Positions 38,401-53,400 of a stretch of 64,000 bases of DNA are shown one piece after another. The DNA is from Mytilisepta virgata. Its lineage: Eukaryota; Mollusca; Bivalvia; Mytilida; Mytilidae. Location: contig JAPWFG010000015.1 of the NCBI GenBank assembly GCA_028015205.1, forward strand, positions 5,952,001-6,016,000, written 5' to 3'. The notes below the pieces were generated by a model. The model saw only the letters and a list, made by a program, of their open reading frames with translations, searched no databases and was not told the DNA's origin. The first letter of the stretch is position 1. Each line of letters opens with the position of its first letter. The position numbers and the translations under genes are program-made.

Positions 38401-41400
38401 TAGTTTCATGTCTATATGTGCTGCATGTAGTATTCTTAGAAATGAATTTTAATGCAGACTTTAACCAAAGTCAATGAAGCGTGAAATGTAGGTCATCGTG
38501 ACCCAATTGTCATGGCTGTTCGTTACTACCGAAGATGTATCCACTGATGCAGTAGACTGTATGCCACGTAGAATTACCAAAATGCACCTTAAGGTGCCAT
38601 CAAAGTCAAAATCTATGACGAAAACACAACCACATAAATTGTCAATATTTTTATTGTTATAATTAATTCTGAACTGGAACTTGATGAAAAGGTTTCATTA
38701 AATAAACATTTCATAATGCATTACCTTTTTCCTTCAGAATAAATATGAAAATAAAATTGTAGATGTAAACATTTCCTTAGTGACGGATGAATTTTTCAAA
38801 AGATGCCGTGAGTTAGTTAGAGCATATTTTTGGAAAATAATTGTTCCAATTGTTCCATTGTCATCATGAGCAGGGCAGGCGAGGCTTAATTTCACAAATA
38901 TATCCAATAATCAGAAGGTGAAAGCATTTTTAGTGTGTGGCTGCTTGTGTTGTCCACGTTTATATTTATCAAAGATGTCCGAGATAAATTTCGTCATTAA
39001 TGATAAAGATGACCATTTTGTTAAAAATATTTTTATCTAGGGCTTACAGTAGAGATATATTTAGACAGGTCACATGACAAATAATTTAAAAATAGATAAT
39101 GGTTGGTTTTATCACTTTGCGCAAGGTAAAAAACCGAGCAATCCAAAAAAACAACTAAGTTAGGAATTCCTCTGAACTTTACTTTACTTCTTCATTATCT
39201 TCAAAGTTCGAAACCTTTGCAGTTAGGAGAAATTGCGTTATTGTAGAAAAACAATCCTGAATACATAAAGCGGAAATATACCACTCGAAGGAGAATGTTT
39301 TTAATTTTTTTTATTTATTCTTCCGTAATTTCAAATAGAAATACATTAAAAATATGTGCATACTTGTTTATTTAAATCAATGTGCTAAAATGATGCCTTC
39401 GAGAACCTTCTAAGGGATACGTTGGGAGAATTCATATCGGAAAAGTGCATAAAAATTCCATTTGCACATAAACAAAACTGTAGTTTAAATTTATAAATGC
39501 AGATTGTCAAATCCGATAATAACCTTAATAATCTGAACTATGCATCGTTTATTTTGAATCACGCGTTTTGCCGCCTATTCGGCTAATTCGTAAATTTAGT
39601 ATTATAGATACCTATAGGGGGTTTTGTCTATTCAGAAAGCAAAGTCTTTATTTCAAAGAAAAACCTGGGCAATACCACTTTGTTGTATATGTATACAAGG
39701 TTATTAACTTCAACCACAACAATATATACATGTACTTGAGTACTACATAATTTCAATTGGTTTGATGTTAACAGTGGGGTGTTTTGAATTTAAGTGGTTC
39801 TGAATAGGGACATTCCATCATATTTTAGGTGTAAAACGAGCTAGATTTTTTTAATAATTTAAATTTTCATTTAATTGACGGTATATAAGTTACAGAAAAT
39901 ATATTTGTAGGTTTTTGTGGTATTAAGATTCCCCTCAGGGTTTCAGGAATTGGCCGATGAAAGTACAAATATATTTTCAATATACCTTAACTTTCAGAAA
40001 CTAAAAATGAAATATATTTTATCATTACTTTAAAAGTTTAAATAAGTTTATGAAGAAAAGACGAAAATACACATATTAACTCTCCTGCAAAATATGATAT
40101 AGAGTAAAATCAAACATTTAAATTGTTGAATACATTTTTTTATGGACTGGCTCCTAAACAATAATGCATAATAGTTCAGCGAAATGGACGGACACTAAAC
40201 TCCGAAACATAAAACTGAACCAAAATTAAAAAAAAAACACAAGACTAATAAAGGCTAGAGGTTCCTGACTCGGGACAGGCGTAAAAATGCGGCTGGGTTA
40301 AACTTTTAAGTCCCCAATGGTATCCCCAGCTCAGTATTTCGATACAAGCCCTCAACTTAAAATTTACTGTTACAAAAATGTAAAATTTGGGAAAACTAAG
40401 GAGTATCTACCTGCTGCATAAGTCTGTCCTTAGAGGGTTTTGGCTTTACCCCAGTTTGTATTTTTGGCGTTTTTAGCTCACCTGTCCTAAAACTTTACAA
40501 ATAAATTATCATAGTCTGTAAAAAAAAATTGCCGCCAGAAGCCTTTATATGTTCTCATTGGTCAAATTTTAAAATTCTTATCCTCTGAAACCGTTTGGCT
40601 AAATGAATTTATACTTGGTATGAAGCATCTATGGAAGGTCATTTATTAAGTTTCCAGAAATCAATCTAGTCCATAAAATAAAATCAAAAGTTTGTGACTC
40701 CCAGGTGAGCGATACAGGCTCAGCCCTCTGATCCTCTTGTTCACTTTCCTCTTCAATATTTTGGATTATTGTTTTGGTTTTAAACATTTTGGGCCTTAAG
40801 TACAACTGATGAGTAGTAAATGGACGAAATGTACACATCGTACGCATTAAAATCGGTACCAAATAATGTATTAAATACTAATTCAAAAGGCATTAAACAA
40901 TAATTTATAGATGTGGCATTGTATTAGGAACATATTTGTGGTACTTCTAATTTCAGCTTGCTCATGACTTTGGTATTCCACGCCAATATCCATTTATATT
41001 CATTGCATTACTTCAAATTGTAATATCTGGTACTAGTCTACTTCTGCACAGAAAATTTGAAGACAAAGAGAAAAAAGCATATAACGAACAACGTGAAACG
41101 ACATATCAACTAAAAAATGGTGACACGCCAAGTAGTAAAGACACTGGTATATATTTCAAACAATTTTATTCTAATGTATTTAAAGATATGCATGCAGCTG
41201 TAGACATTATTCATTATAACATTTTAAAACTAGAGGCTCAGAGGGCAGAGCCTGTATCGCTCACCTGACAGAAACAAGAATTGCCCATGGCGGCCATGTT
41301 TGTCGCATGATCTGTCAAAATGAGAAAATATTGTAAAACCTGACCCACAGATGCTTTTAGTCAAGTTTCATTCCATTTGACCAAGCAATTCCACAGAATT

Positions 41401-44400
41401 TTGTTTTTAAATCAACCAATGAGAAACAAGAATTTTATATGGCGGACATGTTTGTTACCCGATCAGGACGAAATGAGAAACGTTGTAAAGGACATCCCAA
41501 AGACATTCCTGTCAAGTGTCGTTCCATTTGTCCAAGCGATTTCAGAGATTTTTGGATATTGGCCAATCAAAAACAACAACTGTCGAATGGCGGCCATATT
41601 TGTAGTCTAATCGGGACAAAATGAGGAAACTTTATAAAGGACCTTCCATATATTCTTCCTATCAGGTTTCGTTCTATTTGGCCAAGTAGTTTCAGAGTAG
41701 AAGAATGTTTTAATATCAGCCAATGAGAAACGAGAACTGTCCATTACGGCCATATTTGTAGTCCGATCAGGACAAAATAAGGAAATTTTGTTAAGAACCT
41801 CCCATAGATGCTTCCTGTCAAGGTTCGTTTAATTTGGCCAAGCGATTTCAGAGAAGAAGATTTTTATATCAGCCAATCAGAAACAAGAACTGCCCATTAC
41901 GGCCATATTTGTAGTCCGATCGGAACGAAATGAGGAAAATTAATAAAGGACCCCGATATATGCTTCTTGTCAAGTTTTGTTGCATTTGGCCCGGCAATTT
42001 CAGAGGAGAAGATTTTTGGAAACTCAGCCAATCAGAAACAACAATTTTCCATGGCGGCCATTTTTGTTGTCCAATCAAGACTAAATGAGCAAATTTTATA
42101 ATGGACCTTACCCAGATGCTTCCTGCCACGTTTAATTCTATTTGGCCCAGTGGTTTCAGAGGAGAAGATTAAAATGTGAAGAGTTAACAGACGACTGACG
42201 ACTGACGGACAGGCGGACGGGCGACGGACGCCAAGTGATGACAAAAGCTCACATGAGTTTTGGCCAGGTGAACCTAAAGAAAAACACTCCATTAAAATGG
42301 TGAACTTCAAAGTTATTCCCATTACGGAAGAGCTCAACATTCCCTACCGCCTTTATAACGTCGTTTACCAGGTTTTGATTTATACTATATCCCTGCACTA
42401 TCTCAGTTCATTTAACGTCAGTTTGATAACGTATCGTGTGAATAGCCATATTCCAAATGAAAATACCCAAATAAGTTACATAACGTTAGATAGACGAACA
42501 CGTTTACGAACGCACATTTTTTGTTCACTCAAAAAAATTATTGTTCCCGGTGCCAGACAGAACTTGAAAGTTGACGACATATTTGTTCAATTTGTTGGAC
42601 GTTTTTTCCAACAGACAATTGGCATTCCTATGGGTACGAATTGTGGGCTACTACTGGCCGACTTGTTCCTTTACCCATATGAGGCAGACTTCCTTGACGG
42701 GCTTCTTAAGGAAAAACAGAAGAAGTTAGCCCGTACCTTTAATTTCAGCTTCCGCTACATAGATGATGTTTTATCACTTAACAATTCACGTTTTGGGAAT
42801 TTCTTACATCTCATCTCTCCCAATGAGCTCTGTGTATATGAGGTAGTTAGCTAACCCGAACTCGCATAACACAGAGTACAATGGATCAATGTACTTTCTT
42901 AGCCATCACATGAACCCCGAAAAGGAGAGATCAGGTACGTCGACAGTGTAAACATCTATTGCCATGCTAGCAACACCCGCGATGTGATTACCAACGAAAG
43001 ATCCATATCCATAGAGAGTCCACTTAGGGAGAAAGTCGTGTCAATGATATCAAAGACGAACGAAAGGGAACGATCTATGACAAACGAAGAATTCACCCGT
43101 AAGTTGAGACATAGAAACTCTATAACCTATTGGCTGGTGTTGGTAATTGGAAAGAACCTTGTGTCTCATCTGGTTTGATGTAAAAGTTCATTATGATTTA
43201 TCTTTTTTATTTCCTTACTCTTCTTTCAGGTAGGCAAATATTGCGTTACATTAATTGATGTATTTTACATGTATATAATGATGTTTACGTTATGCATTAC
43301 GTCTTGTTGTCAGTTTAGTATACACTCAGTGATTGATCAGAAATCTCAGTTTAACATTCATATTTCAGATATGATGCCTTCTGATGACACATATAAAACA
43401 GAAGATGTTCCAACTATAAAAGACAGTATATGTTCGATTTTTACATTTACCATGATGATGTTCATGTGTATAATAATGTTGAATTTTCTCATGTATGTTG
43501 GGACAATAAACAAACGACTTCAAAATAAATTTCCAAACGAAGGTAAGATTCAATCTCAATTAGTAATAGAACAAAGGCGTTCTCAAGTCTTTTTTTTTCT
43601 TTAGAAGAAAGCACAGTATAACATACGTTATCTCCCAAATTGGAGACAGTGACGTCACATCCTTGCTATTTGTCTAAACACAAAGTAGTGTAAATTGAAC
43701 ATAACAAACAAATACCCCAGTGATACATGTATAACTAAAAAAAACATGATAAACTAAACAGAATAAGAACAAGACGACACAGAAACTCCAATACAAGTAA
43801 TGTGAACTACCACTAAAACCGTGTGGGGAAAAATGTACTTTTAGAAATGTATCAGTCATCCCCATCTTTGCCAGTCAGATCTTGTTATCTCATACCCATG
43901 GGCATAATTGCTGTTATCTAAATCGGTTGAAATAAGAAATATTTGAGCCATCGGCCTGATTTAGTGACAAAAGGGGGGTGCATGTATTATTGAAAAAATC
44001 CTAAAAGAAGATTGCAAAAAAAAAAAACAAAAAAAAAGAAGATTGCAAAAGTGTAGGCAAAGAAACAGTGATTATATTGCGATGCTTATCTGTATCTAAT
44101 CATAGCAGTACGGTATTCAACAAAGAAAACAACCACAAAGAATAATGTATTCAAGACGAAAGAAGACTCTGTTTACTATAAGTATCACAGTTTGTAAACG
44201 ACAATGAATACATGCGGTCGTATTATGGTATGAACATGTGGTCGTTGTTAGTCGGCGTTTGTAGACAGTTCGGTTTCTGCTCATTTATCTTTGTTCATCG
44301 CAAATATATTTTATAATATTTTTTTCACAATGGTCCACCATAAGAACTACAGATTGGGATTGATTTTGAGAAATCTGACTCTTCCAGTTTTTTTTCGGAG

Positions 44401-47400
44401 GGGTCAGTAAGGGTTATTTGATAATTTGGGGATAACTTTTGGATTTTTTTTCAATTCCTTGCTGAAAATTGAAAAATTTCTTTAAATCCGTTTTGCACTA
44501 TTACGGTATTGGAGATATAACTGACTAAAACAGGGACACGCCTTAACATTCGAAATTTCTTTTCTCATCGATTTTGATGATTTATTTTAAAATGGTTTGT
44601 CATAAAAATACAATAAAAGTTACACCATAGTTTTTGTGCATCCTTTATCATTGCAGAGATAAAAGGGATTAAAGGGACCATATTTTGCAGAACTCCTAAT
44701 GTTAAATAAAATTTTTCATCCGAATTCAATGGGCAATTTTTCATTTAAAAAAGCAATTTGGCTTCATATGTCAATTTGTTATTTTTCATCCTATTCTTAT
44801 GGGCATGTTTTCTTTTAATTCATGTTGATGAGTGCTTTCGTTAGTATGCAACAAATTGTTTCCATCTTTTATCTTTTTTCAAATAGATGGGAAACTAAAA
44901 ATTGTATTTTTAGCAGATTTAGAGGATATTATTTCTTTTAATTCAACTTCATGAGTACTTTGAGAAGTATGGAGAGATTTTCCCTTTACAGTTTTAGAGA
45001 CCGAAGGGGTTAAAGCAGCAACAAAAACAATAGATTGATATGTTTTTTTGTTTTTTTTTTATCTGTTTGTCGTGGTAGGTCCAATATATTATTGTGTGAT
45101 TTTTATTGATATATCCACCACTTCATTGCGTGAATCATAAGGGAGTGTACTCACTTACTTCCACCGTTCACCTGTCAACAGGTTGCGGTCGTATCATGCT
45201 TCACTGAGCGAAGCCCTTTATTTTATTATAATAAATTACATCTATATTAAAAGTGATACAGCTAGGTTCAGCTCTAACCAGAACTGTCCTAAACTGTCTG
45301 TAGAATTGTTCTAGAACGTTTCAGAACTGTAATTCTGACTCTTTTAGAACCATTCACGATATTTGGTTTCCTGACCTGGAACCGTTATGGACAGGTCTGC
45401 CCTAGAACCGTATTGTCGTTAAATAACTACAAATTCCAAGACTTTCTACATCTCATCTACCCCAGTGAGCTTGAAATTAAGGATACTACAGATACACCAA
45501 AGTCCGCTTCATATTTGGATTGGAACCTTTTATGACAGTTCTACCCCGTGGTCATTTATGATAGTTGCGATAGTTTATTTAGTTGTGATGTCTCAATCAG
45601 GACACAGACAGGGATTTATAAATTTAATACATCAAATTATCAAGAATTTTATTACTTTACTTACTGCAAAATCCTAAAATTTATCCGTAAAAACGTATGG
45701 CGTATAAACATCAAATTGCATCTTTTTAGAAAAGAAATTTTGGTAGTTAAAGGATTTAGAATATAAAAATTATAAGAAATAAGATAATATACTTAATTGT
45801 TGTAATAACTTAATACTACCCTCTATACTACCATTCCTCATTTACAACTGAAGGAGAAGTTGAAAGTTCTAATCCATCGATGCTTTCAAAATACAAATGG
45901 CTACAGCAGATACACATGCCTTCGTCATTGGTAGAGATAAATCATACTTTGTTAAAATCCACTCTAAATCTAACAAAAAATATACAGAGGACGAAATTGT
46001 CCTGATGATTGAATTTTTGATCGACAACATATTTTTTCAATTTGGTGGACGTGTTTTCCAACAGACAATTGGCATTCCTATGGGTACGAATTGTGCGCCA
46101 CTCCTGGCCGACTTGTTCCTTTACTCATATGAGACAGACTTCCTTGACGGGCTTCTTAAAGAAAAACTAAAGAAGTTAGCCTGTACCTTTAATTTCAGCT
46201 TCCGCTACATAGATAATGTTTCATCATTCAACAACAATTCACGTTTTGGGAATTTCTTACATCTCATCTATCCCAATGAGCTCGAAATTAAGGATACCAC
46301 AGGCACTGCCAAGTCTGCATTTTATCTTGACCTTCACCTCGAAATTGACATCAGAGGAAGGTTGAATTCAAAACTTTACGACAAACTGGATGACTTTGAC
46401 TTTCCAATAGTCAACTTCCAATTTTAGAGCGGCAATATTCCAGAAGCGTCTTCGTATGGAGTATATAATTCACAACTCATACGTTATTCCAGAGCTTGTA
46501 ACATATACGACTTCCTGGAAAGAGCCCGGTTCCTGACAGAAAAGTTGCTCAGACATTGGTATGTTGCTTCTAAGTTGGAGTCATCCTTATTAAAGTTGTA
46601 TGGACGTCATCATGACTTGGTTTACAGGTATGAAAAAACCGTTTCCAAAATGAAAATGGACCTGTTCCATTGATGTTATCCCTTCCTCATACAGGATTTG
46701 ACATGAGCAGAAAGCAGAGACAGCTTACTCTTCCGGAGCACCTGAGTCTACCCCCGGTTTTTTGGTGGGGTCCATGTTGTTCATATTTTTTTAGTTTTAA
46801 TTGTAATGCATGTATTGGTTTGGTCTTGTCTTCACTGTTCTATAGAGTGTCAGTTGTTTCTATTTACCATCCGTCGAATATCACTTTGGTAATTCTTGAC
46901 TTTACTTAAAAATGAAGGGGTCTGAAATTAAACTTTTACCTGCGAAGACAGTAATTTTTGATATTTCATAAGTTAGCACATCAAATTATTAAGAATTTTA
47001 CGACTTTTCTTATCGGAGATAAAACAATCATCTTTTCCACGCTGCAATGAATTTTGAGCAAAACTAAAAATTGCAGCCTTCAAAATTGAAATTTTTGTTA
47101 ATAAATTTTAAAGATATAAGATATCTTACAAATCAGTTTTTAACTTACTGTAATATACTCTCTCAAAAAAGAAACGCAACATACAGAAAATAGGAAATTT
47201 ACTTCATATATTATTTTCATAATTTATGATATAAATAATTTACACAGGAATGCAAAAATTGGCACACTTCTTGTTCATGAGTTCTTTTACCTTGGTATGT
47301 CCACCATTTGCTTGTAACACAGCCCCGACTCTTCTTGGCATAGATTGAATTAAACGCTGAGTTCGAACACGCGGTATCCTTTGCCACTCAAACTGAAGTG

Positions 47401-50400
47401 CCTGCTGTAATTGTTGCAGATTTTGCGGTGGTGGTTGTCGTTGGCGCACGCGCCGATCCACTTCATCCCACAAATGTTCAATTGGATTAAGATCGGGTGA
47501 TCGTGACGGCCAACGGATCACATTGACATTCTGTTGTTCTAAAAAGTCTACTGTTACACGTGCTGTATGTGGTCGGGCATTGTCGTGCTGAAAAATTTCT
47601 CTCCGAATGTCAATTACGGGCAATAAATGAGGTCGTAAAATTTCGTCTCTATACCTAACAGCGTTCAGATTGCCTTGGATATGTATCAGCTGTGTGTTTC
47701 TGGCATAAGAAATAGCGGCCCACATCATAACACTGCCTCCGCCAAAATTGTCTCTCTCCACAACACAGTTTTGCGCAAAACGTTCGTTTCGGCGCCTATA
47801 CACACGTATGCGACCATCTCGCTTTTCCAGTTGAAAACGTGACTCATCGCTGAACCATACTCTTCCCCAGTTCTGTAAATTCCATGCACGAACTGTAGTA
47901 CACCATCTAACCCTCGCTCGGCGGTGTTGGCGTCTCAGTGTTGCTCCAAAGTAAGGTCTTCTTGAGAACGTAACCGATTGCGTACTGTCTGTGCTGATAT
48001 ACGGCGCAACCCAGGGACGTTTACAGCTGTTTCTGTTGCAGCAATAGTCCTATTCCGCAGATGGAAAAGTCTGATGTAATGATCTTGCGCCCTGGTTGTA
48101 ACACGCGGGCGCCCTGAACGTGGCCGATCTGTCGTAGTACCAAGCTGCAGGTAGCGTCCCCAAAGGCGTGAAATTGTGCTACGATGAACATTGTACGTTA
48201 CAGCAACAGCATTCTGTGATTCTCCGGCCTCTAGTCGTCCGATAGCGATATTCCGGGTAGCAGCGTCTAACCTTGGCATAGCGTCACCTCATCAGAATTT
48301 TATTTTACGAATGCATTCATGAAAAGAAATACCGGGTTTTTATACCGACTGACTGAGCTAAAAAATAACCCATGATTTGCACGTGAAAGTCGACCCAGTT
48401 TTTGGCAATGCGTAAATCGTAGGGTGTCCCAGATTGCGACCAAAGTCGTTTACGGGTGGATGAATTTAAATGATTGTACCTGGAAACTTTTTATGAAAGT
48501 GTAATTATGATCATGTGTACATATATTTTGATATTTATTGGTTATTTGTCCGGAAAAATAATATTTCAAAAAGATAATCTGATGTTGCGTTTCTTTTTTG
48601 AGAGAGTATAGTTTACATAGTACAAAAAGGTAAAATTGCGCACATAATGAAAAGAAAGTTATTTTTTACTTATTTAAAACATTAAAATCTGAAGAATTTA
48701 GATACATGTATTTGAATTGTTGCGATATATTAAAAACTAGCTTTTGGTGGTCCTATAATAATTCCTGGAGTCTTTTATTATCAGTCTTATCTGATAAGAC
48801 AAACATTTATGGTATTTTATAAATCTAATATATCAAATTTAATATCAAGAGTTTTATGACCTTACTTAAGAATCGAATCATCTTTTCGAAATATCAGTAG
48901 AACATATGGAGAAAATTCTAGAAATTGCATTTTAACAACTTCATGAACAGTCTATATCTAATTTTTAATCCTTTCTGTGACGTCACCAATAACCGAACTG
49001 GACAGTTCTGACCTAGAACCATTCTTGACAGTTCTTACCAAGAACCATTTCTGATATGGTTGGTTTTACCTTTTAACCGGGACAGAAAAATATATGCATA
49101 ATCTTATTATAAGGTTTGATTTTCTGTGTGCATTTCGAAAAAAAAAATATCAGTTATATTAACGATTTTGACAACAGCAAAATATTCTTTCTGTATAACG
49201 TATAAATTTTATCTCTTCAATTTGATTATGATATACATGATATGTGTAAAATCAGTGGAGACATGTTAAAAAATTAATATTAAATAAAATAGAGAATGGA
49301 AATGGGGAATGTTTCAAATAGACAACAACCCTACCAAAGAGCAGAAAACAGCACAAGGCTACCAATAGGTCTTCAACGCAGCGTCAAAATCACGCACCCG
49401 GAGGCGATCTTCTGCTTGCCCTTAAACAATAATGCGTACTAGTTCAGCAAAGTGGACGGCACACTAAACTCCCGAACATACAAATTAACCAAACATTTAA
49501 AAAAAGACACACAAGACTAACAAAGGCTAGAGATTCCTGACTTGGGATAGGCGCGAAATTGATAAAGCAAATTCCTTAAAATTTAAGATTTGATAAGAAA
49601 AACGTAAGATGAATGTTGTTGATATATTGTGTTTAATGTGACAAGACTTATGTTTAAACTTATGGTGTATTAATCCGTAAACTTTAAAGCATGTACATGT
49701 AGATGTATGTTATACGAACAAACAAGTAATTTTTTCCTACTAAATGAGTATAAATCTGAGACACGACTTTTTCTGATATTCCATAGACTAACTAGATTAC
49801 ATGTTTTCCTTTTCAGTAAGCCGTTTGACAAATATATTAGCCTATTGCATGATGTGCGGGATTTTAATATCTTTTATAACAGGAGCAATTATCGAATGGC
49901 AGAAGAAAACATTTAAAGGTATGATACAACCACCCTGTAAGTCCATTGACTGCAACTCATTTTTCTCTAGTATCAAATTATGTATTCTTATATTATACTT
50001 TGGGATATTTTAATAAAACTGGCTATTTATTTTAAATTGCCAAAATATGCCTCCGAATTTCCAACAGAACATTTTCTTGATTTTGTATATGATTTAGCAG
50101 TGATTTTGCACATATTTTTATATGGAAATATTAAATTTGTCAAACAATTTGTGATAAACGCTACAAAATCCAGAAGTGACGACGGAATTCAATCCGTCCT
50201 GTTTATGTATCAGTGAGACAATATCCCCCTGACTAATAACTTATATAATCTCTTGATTAAAAGTTACAGGAAAATTCAGGTAGTCACAGCGAACAGATTG
50301 CATCTACAATATCTGTAATTTTAAAAGTGGCCATCTTGTTTTGCAGATAAATCAATTACAGAGAGGAAATTGTTACCGAACGTGCTACCTCTTACAATAA

Positions 50401-53400
50401 CCAGTTTCGTATCCATTATACTTAATGTTTTACAACATTTTGAATCCATGGACGTTTTGTACCTAGAATTTGTTGTTCTGACGGCACTCCGATCGTTTCT
50501 GTTCAGTACTGGCACAGCATTTTGCGTGTCTGTGTAGGTATTACAATATAGATAGAGAACACATATTTTTTTTTTATCTTAAAACGGCATTTCTGTGTTG
50601 ATCTTCACCATCAGTGAAATTGTGGATAGCAAGACCAAAATTTAAAATATGGCACTGAAGTCAATCACGACTGATTAGGACCTGTTCAGATATGTATTGT
50701 CTGTTTTTTTTACCACGATTTTACAAAACCCCAATCACCACCTGACTAGAGTGCATTGGGGCTTATATGATTTTCAACTTTATCAAGACTTTATTCAGTA
50801 TACTATATAGATACTTTTCTAACTACATTTCAAAATATACACTTTTCTTTTTTAACATTTTAGGCCTTGAGCATAACTGGTGAGTCGGGAATCGACGAAA
50901 TATGCTTGATTTTCAGAAGCAATGTTTTAACAGCCCCTTCTTTTTGTATCAAACATGGGCCTTCAATATATGAACATTATTCTAGAGGTAATCTAGAGAA
51001 TCCACTGTACAAACATACAGTATTCCAATGAATAGGTTGTGAAAATGGTTTTACAGATATTCAGATAAATTTACATATAGTAGAGACAATTCTTTAAAGA
51101 ATCGCTTTTTACATACCGCATATTCCAACAAACAATTAAATCATCAAATAGTTTTTGTAATACACCCTATTGATAAAGGAGGAAATTAATAACTAATGAA
51201 TTTTCTGCGTATTTCTTCTTCGTGATTCAGAGGGGAAAATTGATTTTCGTAATATATTTTATTGGAACAGAAAACAATTCGCCAAACAAACATACATTTA
51301 AAAACAAATACAATTGGTAATTCGCTGGAATTAGAACGGGAAACATTGTTTCACATTGACACTTTCAGAGAACATTTTCAGGATTCAATTTTAAAATGGA
51401 AGGTAACTCCGCATTCTTTCCCTTATAACGAGCGATGCCTTTAACGAAATAAGACGTCCCATGGACCATCAGCTACTCTACTGTAGCTAAAGGTGTCCAG
51501 ATAATTTTTACATACCTTAAGTAAGGAAATACTGCAAAATCCACAGAAAACTGTCAAAAACTTCAGAGATAATATTCAGCTGCTAATTGTCTTCATTGCC
51601 CCCTTAAATCTCTTAAGGCGACATGTCTTAATTTACTCTTATTATCTTGATGTTTATTGAAAATTTTGTGATTTAAAAAATTAGGGAAAGTGGAAATTTT
51701 GAAACCTGGAATTGGTACTCAATAACCTCATACGGTCATCAGTAAAATGCAATATTCTAGTTGGTACCACTATGTATAAACAAGAAGACATTTCTGCCAC
51801 TTAAAAAAGATGGGGGGTCGCCAATGGACAGATAATCCACACTTCTATAGTTACTCTTTTAACTGGATTCTTTACGTGCAAGGAGCTTAGTTTTCTTTAA
51901 CCAGGCATCCATAATTTCTGTATTATGCTCTTTTATAATCTTGATATGATATGAGTAGTTTCAATACGACCACATTGGTCAATTTGCCTTTCTTTAAATG
52001 ATTTTTCTAAGGTAAACAATAAAGTACACGTATTAAGCATTCTATTAATGAAAACAATTAAAAAATGTTTATAATTGTATGGGTAATCACATCATTGCTC
52101 TATAACTTTGTGAAAGTGGAGAAACACAAAAAAGATTCACACCAAAATTACATAATGAAATATAATTAACGATATATAGTTTGGTATATAATTTTTATAT
52201 ACGTGTATATTAAACGGCGATAATATTCAGATCTTCAAACAAAAAACACCAAAACAAAAGGAAGACGAACGCAACACACAATCCTTGTATAAACAGAGAG
52301 TCACATTAATTGGAAATGGGCAGAGATGCCAGCATAATTCTTCGCGTCATTGGAAAAAGAGAAATTTTGAAAGAATAACACAAATCTTAAGACTCTCTGT
52401 GGATACTTTGGAAGACGTTTTGGTTTATCTAGTTTGGTTATATTTGAAATGTTGAGAAAACAAGGATTGTTCTATTTCTTTTTACGTCGCATATATATGG
52501 TTGTGTTTTGAAAAAGATCAGATTATATTGTAAAAGTGAACAGTTTGAAATGTATGATTTATTCCACTAATCAGGTTAATTTTTTGTCTGATGTGTTTAT
52601 AATTGGTAAAATAATTTATTATTACCACTGAGTCGATACATATACTGATAAAATCAAAGTCTCGGATGGTACCACCAGCTCCATTGCTGATATTTAGATA
52701 CTCTCTCGATTCTTTAAAATTTACTTTACAAAAATTTGAACTTCTTTTGCTCTGTCATCAAATGTTTCCATCTTTGACTTTTTGGTCATTTTGGTATTTT
52801 TATAAATTGTCCTTTAACGTATTGGATTAATTTTTTAGTTTCCAACATTTGAGGCCATGAGCGCTAAGCACAACACATTCGTAAATCAACGACATGTATG
52901 CATCTTGTGAACCACAATTGATATTATAGATTATAATTTAAAACTTTTTTTCAGGTATCCACTTCGTCATTCACATGTATTGTATTCAATGTACCTTACT
53001 ATTGGAGGTCTTTTCTCAATGACGCAGTATGCTATTTTCATATGGTACAACATATCTAACCAATCTCAAGTGCAGGTATGTTTGACAGACCTTAAAAATC
53101 GTAAAAACCGTCTTCAGTATTCTTATACATTAGGAAATATTAAATCTTATATCATGACGATGACATCTATTACTCAATTATCATGTTGTTTTGTTGATGA
53201 TAACAAATAACAAATGTTTACAGTAAGTTTTATATTAGGTAAATGAGTAAGTAATTTATCTGCCAAATTAGACTAAAATCGGTCGAAAAACACATACATG
53301 TAGGTTCAAACCAGATAAACATTATGTTTAAGATGTAGCTGCAATGTATTGTATATTCTTTCATGCAGTAATATTTTATCTTGGAATTATTTATTTTCTG

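Noticed and set aside
48280..48310. CTGATGAGG-like hammerhead core on the minus strand
   Set aside because: It lies at the start of the Tc1 transposase and lacks the GAAA partner and stems.
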